From: Ricordea florida
Lineage: Eukaryota; Cnidaria; Anthozoa; Corallimorpharia; Ricordeidae
DNA length: 64,000 nucleotides
Assembly: GCA_949710005.1 (NCBI GenBank)
Contig: OX453273.1
Location: 7,876,177 to 7,940,176, forward strand
Direction of reading: 5' to 3'
Shown: piece after piece, positions 12,601 through 27,158 of the stretch
How the letters are laid out: the number at the start of each line of letters is the position of its first letter
Numbering within the stretch: position 1 is the stretch's first letter
Notes under the pieces: model-generated
Told to the model about the DNA's origin: nothing
The model's input: the letters and a program-made list of their open reading frames with translations, nothing else
Databases searched by the model: none
Position numbers and translations under genes: made by a program

Positions 12601-15600
12601 AGACAAGTATGTTAGGGTCTACCCTACACCTACCACTTTTCAGATTAGATTAACTTCTCAGATTAGTAGGAAATGAAGAAATTTAAAATATTGTAAATAA
12701 AACTTAGATGCACTCTGACAGGGGGGACAACTATGTCAGTTAGGAGCTACCCTACACCCACCACTTTTGAGATTAGATTAACTTCCCAGATTAGTAGGAA
12801 ATGAAGAAATTTAAAATATTCTATATAAAACTGAGATGCACTCTTACAGGTGGGACAAGTATGTCAGTTAGGGGCTACCCTACACCCACCACTTTTGAGA
12901 TTAGATTAACTTCTCAGATTAGTAGGAAATGAAGAAATTTAAAATATTGTATATAAAACTGAGATGCACTCTGACAGGGGGGACAAGTATGTCAGTTAGG
13001 GGCTACCCTACACCCACCACTTTTCAGATTAGATTAACTTCTCAGATTAGTAGGAAATAAAGAAATTTAAAATATTGTATTTAAGACTGAGATGCACTAG
13101 CGGGGAAGACAAGTATGTTAGGGTCTACCCTACACCTACCACTTTTCAGATTAGATTATAATCTCACATTAGTAGGAAATGAAGAAATTTAAAATATTGT
13201 ATATAAAACTGAGATGCACTCTGACATAGGGGGCAAGTATCTCATTTAGGGGCTACCCAACACCTACCACTTTTGAGATTAGATTAACTTCTCAGATTAG
13301 TAGGAAATGAAGAAAATTAAAATATTGTATATAAAACTGAGATGCACTCTGACATGGGGGGCAAGTATGTCATTTAGGGGCTACCCAACACCTACCACTT
13401 TTCAGATTAGATTAACTTCTCAGATTAGTAGGAAATGAAGAAATTTAAAATATTGTATATAAAACTTAGATGCACTCTGACAGGGGGGACAAGTGTGTCA
13501 GTTAGGGGCTACCCTACACCCACCACTTTTGAGATTAGATTAACTTCTCAGATTAGTATTAAATGAAGAAACTTAAAATATTGTATATAAAACTGAGATG
13601 CACTCTCACAGGGGGGACAAGTATGTCAGTTAGGAGCTACCCTACACCCACCACTTTTGAGATTAGATTAACTTGTCAGATTAGTAGGAAGTGAAGAAAT
13701 TTAAAATATTGTATATAAAACTGAGATGCACTCCGACAGGGGGGACAAGTATGTCAGTTAGGGGCTACCCTACACCCACCACTTTTCAGATTAGATTAAC
13801 TTCTCAGATTAGTAGGAAATGAAGAAATTTAAAATATTTTAATTAAGACTGAGATGCACTAGCGGGGAAGACAAGTATGTTAGCGTCTACCCTACACCTA
13901 CCACTTTTCAGATTAGATTAACTTCTCAGATTAGTAGGAAATGAAGAAATTTAAAATATTGTATATAAAACATAGATGCACTCTGACAGGGGGGACAAGT
14001 ATGTTATTTAGGGGCTACCCAACACCTACCACTTTTGAGATTAGATTAACTTCTCATATTATTAGGAAATGAAGAAATTTAAAATATTGTATATAAAACT
14101 GAGATGCACTCTGACATGGGGGGCAAGTATGTCATTTAGGGGCTACCCAACACCTACCACTTTTCAGATTAGATTAACTTCTCAGATTAGTAGGAAATGA
14201 AGAAATTTATAATATTGTATATAAAACTGAGATATTGCACTCTGACATGGGGGGCCAGTATGTCATTTAGGGGCTACCCAACACCTACCAGTTTTGAGAT
14301 TAGATTAACTTCTCATATTATTAGGAAATGAAGAAATTTAAAATATTGTATATAAAACTGAGATGCACTCTGACATGGGGGGCAAGTATGTCATTTAGGG
14401 GCTACCCAACTTCTACCACTTTTGAGATTAGATTAACTTCTCAGATTAGTAGGAAATGAAGAAATTTAAAATATTGTATATAAAACCGAGATGCACTCTG
14501 ACATGGGGGGCAAGTATGTCATTTAGGGGCTACCCAACACCTACCACTTTTCAGATTAGATTAACTTCTCAGATTAGTAGGAAATGAAGAAATTTAAAAT
14601 ATTGTATATAAAACTTAGATGCACTCTGACAGGGGGGACAAGTATGTCAGTTAGGAGCTACCCTACACCCACCACTTTTTAGATTAGATTAACTTCCCAG
14701 ATTAGTAGGAAATGAAGAAATTTAAAATATCGTATATAAAACTTAGATGCACTCTGACAAGGGGGGACAAGTTTGTCAGTTAGGGGCTACCCTACACCCA
14801 CCACGTTTCAGATTAGATTAACTTCTCAGATTAGTAGGAAATGAAGAAATTTAAAATATTGTATTTAAGACTGAGATGCAGTAGCGGGGAAGACAAGTAT
14901 GTTAGGGTCTACCCTACACCTACCACTTTTCAGATTAGATTAACTTCTCAGATTAGTAGGAAATGAAGAAATTTAAAATATTGTAAATAAAACTTAGATG
15001 CACTCTGACAGGGGGGACAACTATGTCAGTTAGGAGCTACCCTACACCCACCACTTTTGAGATTAGATTAACTTCCCAGATTAGTAGGAAATGAAGAAAT
15101 TTAAAATATTCTATATAAAACTGAGATGCACTCTTACAGGTGGGACAAGTATGTCAGTTAGGGGCTACCCTACACCCACCACTTTTGAGATTAGATTAAC
15201 TTCTCAGATTAGTAGGAAATGAAGAAATTTAAAATATTGTATATAAAACTGAGATGCACTCTGACAGGGGGGGACAAGTATGTCAGTTAGGAGCTACCCT
15301 ACACCCACCACTTTTGAGATTAGATTAACTTCTCAGATTAGTATTAAATGAAGAAATTTAAAATATTGTATATAAAACTTAGATGCACTCTGACAGGGGG
15401 GGACAAGTATGTCAGTTAAAAGCTACCCTACACCCACCACTTTTGAGATTAGATTAACTTCTCAGATTAGTATTAAATGAAGAAACTTAAAATATTGTAT
15501 ATAAAACTGAGATGCACTCTGACAGGGGGGACAAGTATGTCAGTTAGGAGCTACCCTACACCCACCACTTTTGAGATTAGATTAACTTGTCAGATTAGTA

Positions 15601-15601
15601 G
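9613..15601. repeat. Higher-order repeat sector, about 2.0-kb unit
   Basis: A rare monomer variant reading GTAGGAAGTGAAG occurs at 9613, 11656, 13687 and 15601, giving spacings of 2043, 2031 and 1914 bp (about 15-16 monomers). The order of subtypes between these marks is the same in each unit, with small indels of one or two monomers. This shows unit-wise amplification and not monomer-by-monomer growth. Confidence 0.8.
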
Positions 15602-18600
15602 GAAGTGAAGAAATTTAAAATATTGTATATAAAACTGAGATGCACTCTGACAGGGGGGACAAGTATGTCAGTTAGGGGCTACCCTACACCCACCACTTTT
15701 CAGATTAGATTAACTTCTCAGATTAGTAGGAAATGAAGAAATTTAAAATATTGTATTTAAGACTGAGATGCACTAGCGGGGAAGACAAGTATGTTAGGGT
15801 CTACCCTACACCTACCACTTTTCAGATTAGATTAACTTCTCAGATTAGTAGGAAATGAAGAAATTTAAAATATTGTAAATAAAACTTAGATGCACTCTGA
15901 CAGGGGGGACAACTATGTCAGTTAGGAGCTACCCTACACCCACCACTTTTGAGATTAGATTAACTTCCCAGATTAGTAGGAAATGAAGAAATTTAAAATA
16001 TTCTATATAAAACTGAGATGCACTCTTACAGGTGGGACAAGTATGTCAGTTAGGGGCTACCCTACACCCACCACTTTTGAGATTAGATTAACTTCTCAGA
16101 TTAGTAGGAAATGAAGAAATTTAAAATATTGTATATAAAACTGAGATGCACTCTGACAGGGGGGACAAGTATGTCAGTTAGGGGCTACCCTACACCCACC
16201 ACTTTTCAGATTAGATTAACTTCTCAGATTAGTAGGAAATAAAGAAATTTAAAATATTGTATTTAAGACTGAGATGCACTAGCGGGGAAGACAAGTATGT
16301 TAGGGTCTACCCTACACCTACCACTTTTCAGATTAGATTATAATCTCACATTAGTAGGAAATGAAGAAATTTAAAATATTGTATATAAAACTGAGATGCA
16401 CTCTGACATAGGGGGCAAGTATCTCATTTAGGGGCTACCCAACACCTACCACTTTTGAGATTAGATTAACTTCTCAGATTAGTAGGAAATGAAGAAAATT
16501 AAAATATTGTATATAAAACTGAGATGCACTCTGACATGGGGGGCAAGTATGTCATTTAGGGGCTACCCAACACCTACCACTTTTCAGATTAGATTAACTT
16601 CTCAGATTAGTAGGAAATGAAGAAATTTAAAATATTGTATATAAAACTGAGATGCACTCTGACAGGGGGGACAAGTATGTCAGTTAGGGGCTACCCTACA
16701 CCCACCACGTTTTAGATTAGATTAACTTCTCAGATTAGTAGGAAATGAAGAAATTTAAAATATTGTATTTAAGACTGAGATGCACTAGTGGGGAAGACAA
16801 GTATGTTAGGGTCTACCCTACACCCACCACTTTTGAGATTAGATTAACTTCTCACATTAGTAGGAAATGAAGAAATTTAAAATATTGTATATAAAACTTA
16901 GATGCACTCTGACAGGGGGAACAAGTATGTCAGTTAGGGTCTACCCTACACCTACCACTTTTCAGATTAGATTAACTTCTCACATTAGTAGGAAATGAAG
17001 AAATTTAAAATATTGTATATAAAACTGAGATGCACTCTGACAGGGGGGACAAGTATGTCAGTTAGGGGCTACCCTACACCCACCACTTTTAAGATTAGAT
17101 TAACTTCTCAGATTAGTAGGAAATGAAGAAATTTAAAATATTGTATATAAAACTTAGATGCACTCTGACAGGGGGGACAAGTATCTCAATTATGAGCTAC
17201 CCTACACCCACCACTTTTGAGATTAGATTAACTTCTTAGATTAATAGGAAATGAAGAAATTTAAAATATTGTATATAAAACTGAGATGCACTCTGACAGG
17301 GGGGACAAGTATGTCAGTTAGGGGCTACCCTACACCCACCACGTTTCAGATTAGATTAACTTCTCAGATTAGTAGGAAATGAAGAAATTTAAAATATTGT
17401 ATTTAAGACTGAGATGCACTAGCGGGGAAGACAAGTATGTTAGGGTCTACCCTACACCTACCACTTTTGAGATTAGATTAACTTCTCAGATTAGTAGGAA
17501 ATGAAGAAATTTAAAATATTGTATATAAAACATAGATGCACTCTGACAGGGGGGACAAGTATGTCATTTAGGGGCTACCCAACACCTACCACTTTTGAGA
17601 TTAGATTAACTTCTCAGATTAGTAGGAAATGAAGAAATTTAAAATATTGTATATAAAACTGAGATGCACTCTGACAGGGGGGACAAGTATGTTATTTAGG
17701 GGCTACCCAACACCTACCACTTTTCAGATTAGATTAACTTCTGAGATTAGTAGGAAATGAAGAAATTTAAAATATTGTATTTAAGACTGAGATGCACTAG
17801 TGGGGAAGACAAGTATGTTAGGGTCTACCCTACACCCACCACTTTTGAGATTAGATTAACTTCTCAGATTAGTAGGAAATGAAGAAATTTAAAATATTGT
17901 ATATAAAACTGAGATGCACTCTGACAGGGGGGACAAGTATGTCAGTTAGGGGCTACCCTACACCCACCACGTTTCAGATTAGATTAACTTCTCAGATTAG
18001 TAGGAAATAAAGAAATTTAAAATATTAAATTTAAGACTGAGATGCACTAGTGGGGAAGACAAGTATGTTAGGGTCTACCCTACACCCACCACTTTTGAGA
18101 TTAGATTAACTTCTCACATTAGTAGGAAATGAAGAAATTTAAAATATTGTATATAAAACTGAGATGCACTCTGACATGGGGGGCAAGTATGTCATTTAGG
18201 GGCTACCCAACACCTACCACTTTTCAGATTAGATTAACTTCTCAGATTAGTAGGAAATGAAGAAATTTAAAATATTGTATATAAAACTGAGATGCACTCT
18301 GACATGGGGGGCAAGTATGTCATTTAGAGGCTACCCAACACCTACCACTTTTCAGATTAGATTAACTTCTCAGATTAGTAGGAAATGAAGAAATTTAAAA
18401 TATTGTATATAAAACTGAGATGCACTCTGACAGGGGGGACAAGTATGTCAGTTAGGAGCTACCCTACACCCACCACTTTTGAGATTAGATTAACTTCTAA
18501 AATTAGTAGGAAATGAAGAAATTTAAAATATTGTATATAAAACTGAGATGCACTCTGACAGGCGGGACAAGTATGTCAGTTAGGGGCTACCCTACACGTA

Positions 18601-18610
18601 CCACGTTTCA

Positions 18611-21600
18611 GACTAGATTAACTTCTCAGATTAGTAGGAAATAAAGAAATTTAAAATATTGTAATTAAGACTGAGATGCACTAGCGGGGAAGACAAGTAT
18701 GTTAGGGTCTACCCTACACCTACCACTTTTCAGATTAGATTAACTTCTCAGATTAGTAGGAAATGAAGAAATTTAAAATATTATATATAAAACTGAGATG
18801 CACTCTGACAGGGGGGACAAGTATGTCAGTTAGGGGCTACTCTACACCCACCACTTTTTAGATTAGATTAACTTCTCAGATTAGTAGGAAATGAAGAAAT
18901 TTAAAATATTGTATATAAAACTTAGATGCACTCTGACAGGGGGGACAAGTATGTCAGTTAGGAGCTACCCTAAACCCAACACTTTTGAGATTAGATTAAC
19001 TTCTCAGATTAGTAGGAAATGAAGAAATTTAAAATATTGTATATAAAACTGAGATGCACTCTGACAGGGGGGACAAGTATGTTATTTAGGGGCTACCCAA
19101 CACCTACCACTTTTCAGATTAGATTAAATTCTGAGATTAGTAGGAAATGAAGAAATTTAAAATATTGTATTTAAGACTGAGATGCACTAGTGGGGAAGAC
19201 AAGTATGTTAGGGTCTACCCTACACCCACCACTTTTGAGATTAGATTAACTTCTCACATTAGTAGGAAATGAAGAAATTTAAAATATTGTATATAAAACT
19301 GAGATGCACTCTGACAGGGGGGACAAGTATGTCAGTTAGGGGCTACCCTACACCCACCACGTTTCAGATTAGATTAACTTCTCAGATTAGTAGGAAATAA
19401 AGAAATTTAAAATATTAAATTTAAGACTGAGATGCACTAGCGGGGAAGACAAGTATGATAGGGTCTACCCTACACCTACCACTTTTCAGATTAGATTAAC
19501 TTCTCAGATTAGTAGGAAATGAAGAAATTTAAAATATTGCATATAAAACTGAGATGCACTCTGACATGGGGGGCAAGTATGTCATTTAGAGGCTACCCAA
19601 CACCTACCACTTTTGAGATTAGATTAACTTCTCAGATTAGTAGGAAATGAAGAAATTTAAAATATTGTATATAAAACTGAGATGCACTCTGACAGGGGGG
19701 ACAAGTATGTCAGTTAGGAGCTACCCTACACCCACCACTTTTGAGATTAGATTAACTTCTAAAATTAGTAGGAAATGAAGAAATTTAAAATATTGTATAT
19801 AAAACTGAGATGCACTCTGACAGGGGGGACAAGTATGTCAGTTAGGGGCTACACTACACGCACCACGTTTCAGACTAGATTAACTTCTCAGATTAGTAGG
19901 AAATAAAGAAATTTAAAATATTGTAATTAAGACTGAGATGCACTAGCGGGGAAGAAGTGTATGTTAGGGTCTACCCTACACCTACCACTTTTCAGATTAG
20001 ATTAACTTCTCAGATTAGTAGGAAATGAAGAAATTTAAAATATTGTATATAAAACTGAGATGCACTCTGACATGGGGGGCAAGTATGTCATTTAGAGGCT
20101 ACCCAACACCTACCACTTTTCAGATTAGATTAACTTCTCAGATTAGTAGGAAATGAAGAAATTTAAAATATTGTATATAAAACTGAGATGCACTCTGACA
20201 GGGGGGACAAGTATGTCAGTTAGGAGCTACCCTACACCCACCACTTTTGAGATTAGATTAACTTCTAAAATTAGTAGGAAATGAAGAAATTTAAAATATT
20301 GTATATAAAACTGAGATGCACTCTGACAGGGGGGACAAGTATGTCAGTTAGGGGCTACCCTACACGCACCACGTTTCAGACTAGATTAACTTCTCAGATT
20401 AGTAGGAAATAAAGAAATTTAAAATATTGTAATTAAGACTGAGATGCACTAGCGGGGAAGACAAGTATGTTAGGGTCTACCCTACACCTACCACTTTTCA
20501 GATTAGATTAACTTCTCAGATTAGTAGGAAATGAAGAAATTTAAAATATTATATATAAAACTGAGATGCACTCTGACAGGGGGGACAAGTATGTCAGTTA
20601 GGGGCTACTCTACACCCACCACTTTTTAGATTAGATTAACTTCTCAGATTAGTAGGAAATGAAGAAATTTAAAATATTGTATATAAAACTTAGATGCACT
20701 CTGACAGGGGGGACAAGTATGTCAGTTAGGAGCTACCCTAAACCCAACACTTTTGAGATTAGATTAACTTCTCAGATTAGTAGGAAATGAAGAAATTTAA
20801 AATATTGTATATAAAACTGAGATGCACTCTGACAGGGGGGACAAGTATGTTATTTAGGGGCTACCCAACACCTACCACTTTTCAGATTAGATTAAATTCT
20901 GAGATTAGTAGGAAATGAAGAAATTTAAAATATTGTATTTAAGACTGAGATGCACTAGTGGGGAAGACAAGTATGTTAGGGTCTACCCTACACCCACCAC
21001 TTTTGAGATTAGATTAACTTCTCACATTAGTAGGAAATGAAGAAATTTAAAATATTGTATATAAAACTGAGACGCACTCTGACAGGGGGGACAAGTATGT
21101 CAGTTAGGGGCTACCCTACACCCACCACGTTTCAGATTAGATTAACTTCTCAGATTAGTAGGAAATAAAGAAATTTAAAATATTAAATTTAAGACTGAGA
21201 TGCACTAGCGGGGAAGACAAGTATGATAGGGTCTACCCTACACCTACCACTTTTCAGATTAGATTAACTTCTCAGATTAGTAGGAAATGAAGAAATTTAA
21301 AATATTGCATATAAAACTGAGATGCACTCTGACATGGGGGGCAAGTATGTCATTTAGAGGCTACCCAACACCTACCACTTTTGAGATTAGATTAACTTCT
21401 CAGATTAGTAGGAAATGAAGAAATTTAAAATATTGTATATAAAACTGAGATGCACTCTGACAGGGGGGACAAGTATGTCAGTTAGGAGCTACCCTACACC
21501 CACCACTTTTGAGATTAGATTAACTTCTAAAATTAGTAGGAAATGAAGAAATTTAAAATATTGTATATAAAACTGAGATGCACTCTGACAGGGGGGACAA

Positions 21601-23911
21601 GTATGTCAGTTAGGGGCTACCCTACACGCACCACGTTTCAGACTAGATTAACTTCTCAGATTAGTAGGAAATAAAGAAATTTAAAATATTGTAATTAAGA
21701 CTGAGATGCACTAGCGGGGAAGAAGTGTATGTTAGGGTCTACCCTACACCTACCACTTTTCAGATTAGATTAACTTCTCAGATTAGTAGGAAATGAAGAA
21801 ATTTAAAATATTGTATATAAAACTGAGATGCACTCTGACATGGGGGGCAAGTATGTCATTTAGAGGCTACCCAACACCTACCACTTTTCAGATTAGATTA
21901 ACTTCTCAGATTAGTAGGAAATGAAGAAATTTAAAATATTGTATATAAAACTGAGATGCACTCTGACAGGGGGGACAAGTATGTCAGGAGCTACCCTACA
22001 CCCACCACTTTTGAGATTAGATTAACTTCTAAAATTAGTAGGAAATGAAGAAATTTAAAATATTGTATATAAAACTGAGATGCACTCTGACAGGGGGGAC
22101 AAGTATGTCAGTTAGGGGCTACCCTACACGCACCACGTTTCAGACTAGATTAACTTCTCAGATTAGTAGGAAATAAAGAAATTTAAAATATTGTAATTAA
22201 GACTGAGATGCACTAGCGGGGAAGACAAGTATGTTAGGGTCTACCCTACACCTACCACTTTTCAGATTAGATTAACTTCTCAGATTAGTAGGAAATGAAG
22301 AAATTTAAAATATTATATATAAAACTGAGATGCACTCTGACAGGGGGGACAAGTATGTCAGTTAGGGGCTACTCTACACCCACCACTTTTTAGATTAGAT
22401 TAACTTCTCAGATTAGTAGGAAATGAAGAAATTTAAAATATTGTATATAAAACTTAGATGCACTCTGACAGGGGGGACAAGTATGTCAGTTAGGAGCTAC
22501 CCTAAACCCAACACTTTTGAGATTAGATTAACTTCTCAGATTAGTAGGAAATGAAGAAATTTAAAATATTGTATATAAAACTGAGATGCACTCTGACAGG
22601 GGGGACAAGTATGTTATTTAGGGGCTACCCAACACCTACCACTTTTCAGATTAGATTAAATTCTGAGATTAGTAGGAAATGATGAAATTTAAAATATTGT
22701 ATTTAAGACTGAGATGAACTAGTGGGGAAGACAAGTATGTTAGGGTCTACCCTACACCCACCACTTTTGAGATTAGATTAACTTCTCACATTAGTAGGAA
22801 ATGAAGAAATTTAAAATATTGTATATAAAACTGAGATGCACTCTGACAGGGGGGACAAGTATGTCAGTTAGGGGCTACCCTACACCCACCACGTTTCAGA
22901 TTAGATTAACTTCTCAGATTAGTAGGAAATAAAGAAATTTAAAATATTAAATTTAAGACTGAGATGCACTAGCGGGGAAGACAAGTATGATAGGGTCTAC
23001 CCTACACCTACCACTTTTCAGATTAGATTAACTTCTCAGAATAGTAGGAAATGAAGAAATTTAAAATATTGCATATAAAACTGAGATGCACTCTGACATG
23101 GGGGGCAAGTATGTCATTTAGAGGCTACCCAACACCTACCACTTTTGAGATTAGATTAACTTCTCAGATTAGTAGGAAATGAAGAAATTTAAAATATTGT
23201 ATATAAAACTGAGATGCACTCTGACAGGGGGGACAAGTATGTCAGTTAGGAGCTACCCTACACCCACCACTTTTGAGATTAGATTAACTTCTAAAATTAG
23301 TAGGAAATGAAGAAATTTAAAATATTGTATATAAAACTGAGATGCACTCTGACAGGGGGGACAAGTATGTCAGTTAGGGGCTACCCTACACGCACCACGT
23401 TTCAGACTAGATTAACTTCTCAGATTAGTAGGAAATAAAGAAATTTAAAATATTGTAATTAAGACTGAGATGCACTAGCGGGGAAGACAAGTATGTTAGG
23501 GTCTACCCTACACCTACCACTTTTCAGATTAGATTAACTTCTCAGATTAGTAGGAAATGAAGAAATTTAAAATATTGTATATAAAACTGAGATGCACTCT
23601 GACATGGGGGGCAAGTATGTCATTTAGAGGCTACCCAACACCTACCACTTTTCAGATTAGATTAACTTCTCAGATTAGTAGGAAATGAAGAAATTTAAAA
23701 TATTGTATATAAAACTGAGATGCACTCTGACAGGGGGGACAAGTATGTCAGTTAGGAGCTACCCTACACCCACCACTTTTGAGATTAGATTAACTTCTAA
23801 AATTAGTAGGAAATGAAGAAATTTAAAATATTGTATATAAAACTGAGATGCACTCTGACAGGGGGGACAAGTATGTCAGTTAGGGGCTACCCTACACGCC
23901 CCACGTTTCAG
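18611..23911. repeat. Higher-order repeat sector, about 1.77-kb unit
   Basis: The variant GACTAGATTAAC occurs at 18611, 19873, 20379, 21641, 22143, 23405 and 23911. Spacings alternate 1262 and 502-506, so the true unit is 1764-1768 bp, or 14 monomers. Units look almost identical over this range, which implies very recent unequal exchange or another amplification. Further copies of the marker at 24905 and 25911 are spaced at about 1.0 kb and show internally deleted units. Confidence 0.85.
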
Positions 23912-26900
23912 ACTAGATTAACTTCTCAGATTAGTAGGAAATAAAGAAATTTAAAATATTGTAATTAAGACTGAGATGCACTAGCGGGGAAGACAAGTAT
24001 GTTAGGGTCTACCCTACACCTACCACTTTTCAGATTAGATTAACTTCTCAGATTAGTAGGAAATGAAGAAATTTAAAATATTATATATAAAACTGAGATG
24101 CACTCTGACAGGGGGGACAAGTATGTCAGTTAGGGGCTACTCTACACCCACCACTTTTTAGATTAGATTAACTTCTCAGATTAGTAGGAAATGAAGAAAT
24201 TTAAAATATTGTATATAAAACTTAGATGCACTCTGACAGGGGGGACAAGTATGTCAGTTAGGAGCTACCCTAAACCCAACACTTTTGAGATTAGATTAAC
24301 TTCTCAGATTAGTAGGAAATGAAGAAATTTAAAATATTGTATATAAAACTGAGATGCACTCTGACAGGGGGGACAAGTATGTCAGTTAGGGGCTACCCTA
24401 CACCCACCACGTTTCAGATTAGATTAACTTCTCAGATTAGTAGGAAATAAAGAAATTTAAAATATTAAATTTAAGACTGAGATGCACTAGCGGGGAAGAC
24501 AAGTATGATAGGGTCTACCCTACACCTACCACTTTTCAGATTAGATTAACTTCTCAGATTAGTAGGAAATGAAGAAATTTAAAATATTGCATATAAAACT
24601 GAGATGCACTCTGACATGGGGGGCAAGTATGTCATTTAGAGGCTACCCAACACCTACCACTTCTCAGATTAGTAGGAAATGAAGAAATTTAAAATATTGT
24701 ATATAAAACTGAGATGCACTCTGACAGGGGGGACAAGTATGTCAGTTAGGAGCTACCCTACACCCACCACTTTTGAGATTAGATTAACTTCTAAAATTAG
24801 TAGGAAATGAAGAAATTTAAAATATTGTATATAAAACTGAGATGCACTCTGACAGGGGGGACAAGTATGTCAGTTAGGGGCTACCCTACACGCACCACGT
24901 TTCAGACTAGATTAACTTCTCAGATTAGTAGGAAATAAAGAAATTTAAAATATTGTAATTAAGACTGAGATGCACTAGCGGGGAAGACAAGTATGTTAGG
25001 GTCTACCCTACACCTACCACTTTTCAGATTAGATTAACTTCTCAGATTAGTAGGAAATGAAGAAATTTAAAATATTATATATAAAACTGAGATGCACTCT
25101 GACAGGGGGGACAAGTATGTCAGTTAGGGGCTACTCTACACCCACCACTTTTTAGATTAGATTAACTTCTCAGATTAGTAGGAAATGAAGAAATTTAAAA
25201 TATTGTATATAAAACTTAGATGCACTCTGACAGGGGGGACAAGTATGTCAGTTAGGAGCTACCCTACACCCAACACTTTTGAGATTAGATTAACTTCTCA
25301 GATTAGTAGGAAATGAAGAAATTTAAAATATTGTATATAAAACTGAGATGCACTCTGACAGGGGGGACAAGTATGTCAGTTAGGGGCTACCCTACACCCA
25401 CCACGTTTCAGATTAGATTAACTTCTCAGATTAGTAGGAAATGAAGAAATATAAAATATTGTATTTAAGACTGAGATGCACTAGCAGGGAAGACAAGTAT
25501 GTTAGGGTCTACCCTACACCTACCACTTTTGAGATTAGATTAACTTCTCAGATTAGTAGGAAATGAAGAAATTTAAAATATTGTATATAAAACTGAGATG
25601 CACTCTGACAGGGGGGACAAGTATGTTATTTAGGGGCTACCCAACACCTACCACTTTTCAGATTAGATTAACTTCTGAGATTAGTAGGAAATGAAGAAAT
25701 TTAAAATATTGTATTTAAGACTGAGATGCACTAGTGGGGAAGACAAGTATGTTTTGGTCTACCCTACACCCACCACTTTTGAGATTAGATTATTTTCTCA
25801 CATTAGTAGGAAATGAAGAAATTTAAAATATTGTATATAAAACTGAGATGCACTCTGACAGGGGGGACAAGTATGTCAGTTAGGGGCTACCCTACACGCA
25901 CCACGTTTCAGACTAGATTAACTTCTCAGATTAGTAGGAAATAAAGAAATTTAAAATATTGTAATTAAGACTGAGATGCACTAGCGGGGAAGACAAGTAT
26001 GTTAGGGTCTACCCTACACCTACCACTTTTCAGATTAGATTAACTTCTCAGATTAGAAGGAAATGAAGAAATTTAAAATATTATATATAAAACTGAGATG
26101 CACTCTGACAGGGGGGACAAGTATGTCAGTTAGGGGCTACTCTACACCCACCACTTTTTAGATTAGATTAACTTCTCAGATTAGTAGGAAATGAAGAAAT
26201 TTAAAATATTGTATATAAAACTTAGATGCACTCTGACAGGGGGGACAAGTATGTCAGTTAGGAGCTACCCTACACCCAACACTTTTGAGATTAGATTAAC
26301 TTCTCAGATTAGTAGGAAATGAAGAAATTTAAAATATTGTATATAAAACTGAGATGCACTCTGACAGGGGGGACAAGTATGTCAGTTAGGGGCTACCCTA
26401 CACCCACCACGTTTCAGATTAGATTAACTTCTCAGATTAGTAGGAAATGAAGAAATATAAAATATTGTATTTAAGACTGAGATGCACTAGCGGGGAAGAC
26501 AAGTATGTTAGGGTCTACCCTACACCTACCACTTTTGAGATTAGATTAACTTCTCAGATTAGTAGGAAATGAAGAAATTTAAAATATTGTATATAAAACT
26601 GAGATGCACTCTGACATGGGGGGCAAGTATGTCACTTAGGGGCTACCCAACACCTACCACTTTTCAGATTAGATTAACTTCTCAGATTAGTAGGAAATGA
26701 AAAAATTTAAAATATTGTATATAAAACTGAGATGCACTCTGACATGGGGGGCAAGTATGTCATTTAGGGGCTACCCAACACCTACCACTTTTCAGATTAG
26801 ATTAACTTCTCAGATTAGTAGGAAATGAAGAAATTTAAAATATTGTATATAAAACTGAGATGCACTCTGACAGGGGGGAGAAGTATGTCAGTTAGGGGCT

Positions 26901-26942
26901 ACCCTACACCCACCACGTTTCAGATTAGATTAACTTCTCAGA

Positions 26943-26972
26943 TTAACCCTTTCACTCTCAAGGGGTCTCCAT

Positions 26973-27017
<45 letters not shown>

Positions 27018-27044
27018 AGTCACTCTTGGGAGTGAAAGGGTTAA
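26943..27044. mobile_element. 102-bp TTAA-type MITE, copy 1
   Basis: The element begins TTAACCCTTTCACTCTCAAG and ends CTTGGGAGTGAAAGGGTTAA: inverted ends of about 16 bp bounded by TTAA, as expected for piggyBac-type insertions. The flanks are satellite. Some monomers elsewhere read GATTAATAGG at this place instead of GATTAGTAGG, which supplies the TTAA target. Confidence 0.8.
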
Positions 27045-27056
27045 GGGAGATAGTTT

Positions 27057-27158
27057 TTAACCCTTTCACTCCCAAGGGGTCTCCATTTGACGAGTAAAAT
27101 CGTCTGGCATTAGACAGAGTAAAATCTATAAAGTCACTCTTGGGAGTGAAAGGGTTAA
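27057..27158. mobile_element. 102-bp TTAA-type MITE, copy 2
   Basis: This copy has the same length as the one 12 bases upstream and an almost identical sequence, in direct orientation and also bounded by TTAA. The short spacer GGGAGATAGTTT between the pair is not satellite sequence. It may be residue of the DNA in which the pair first formed, so the pair may have arrived as one composite unit. Confidence 0.8.
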
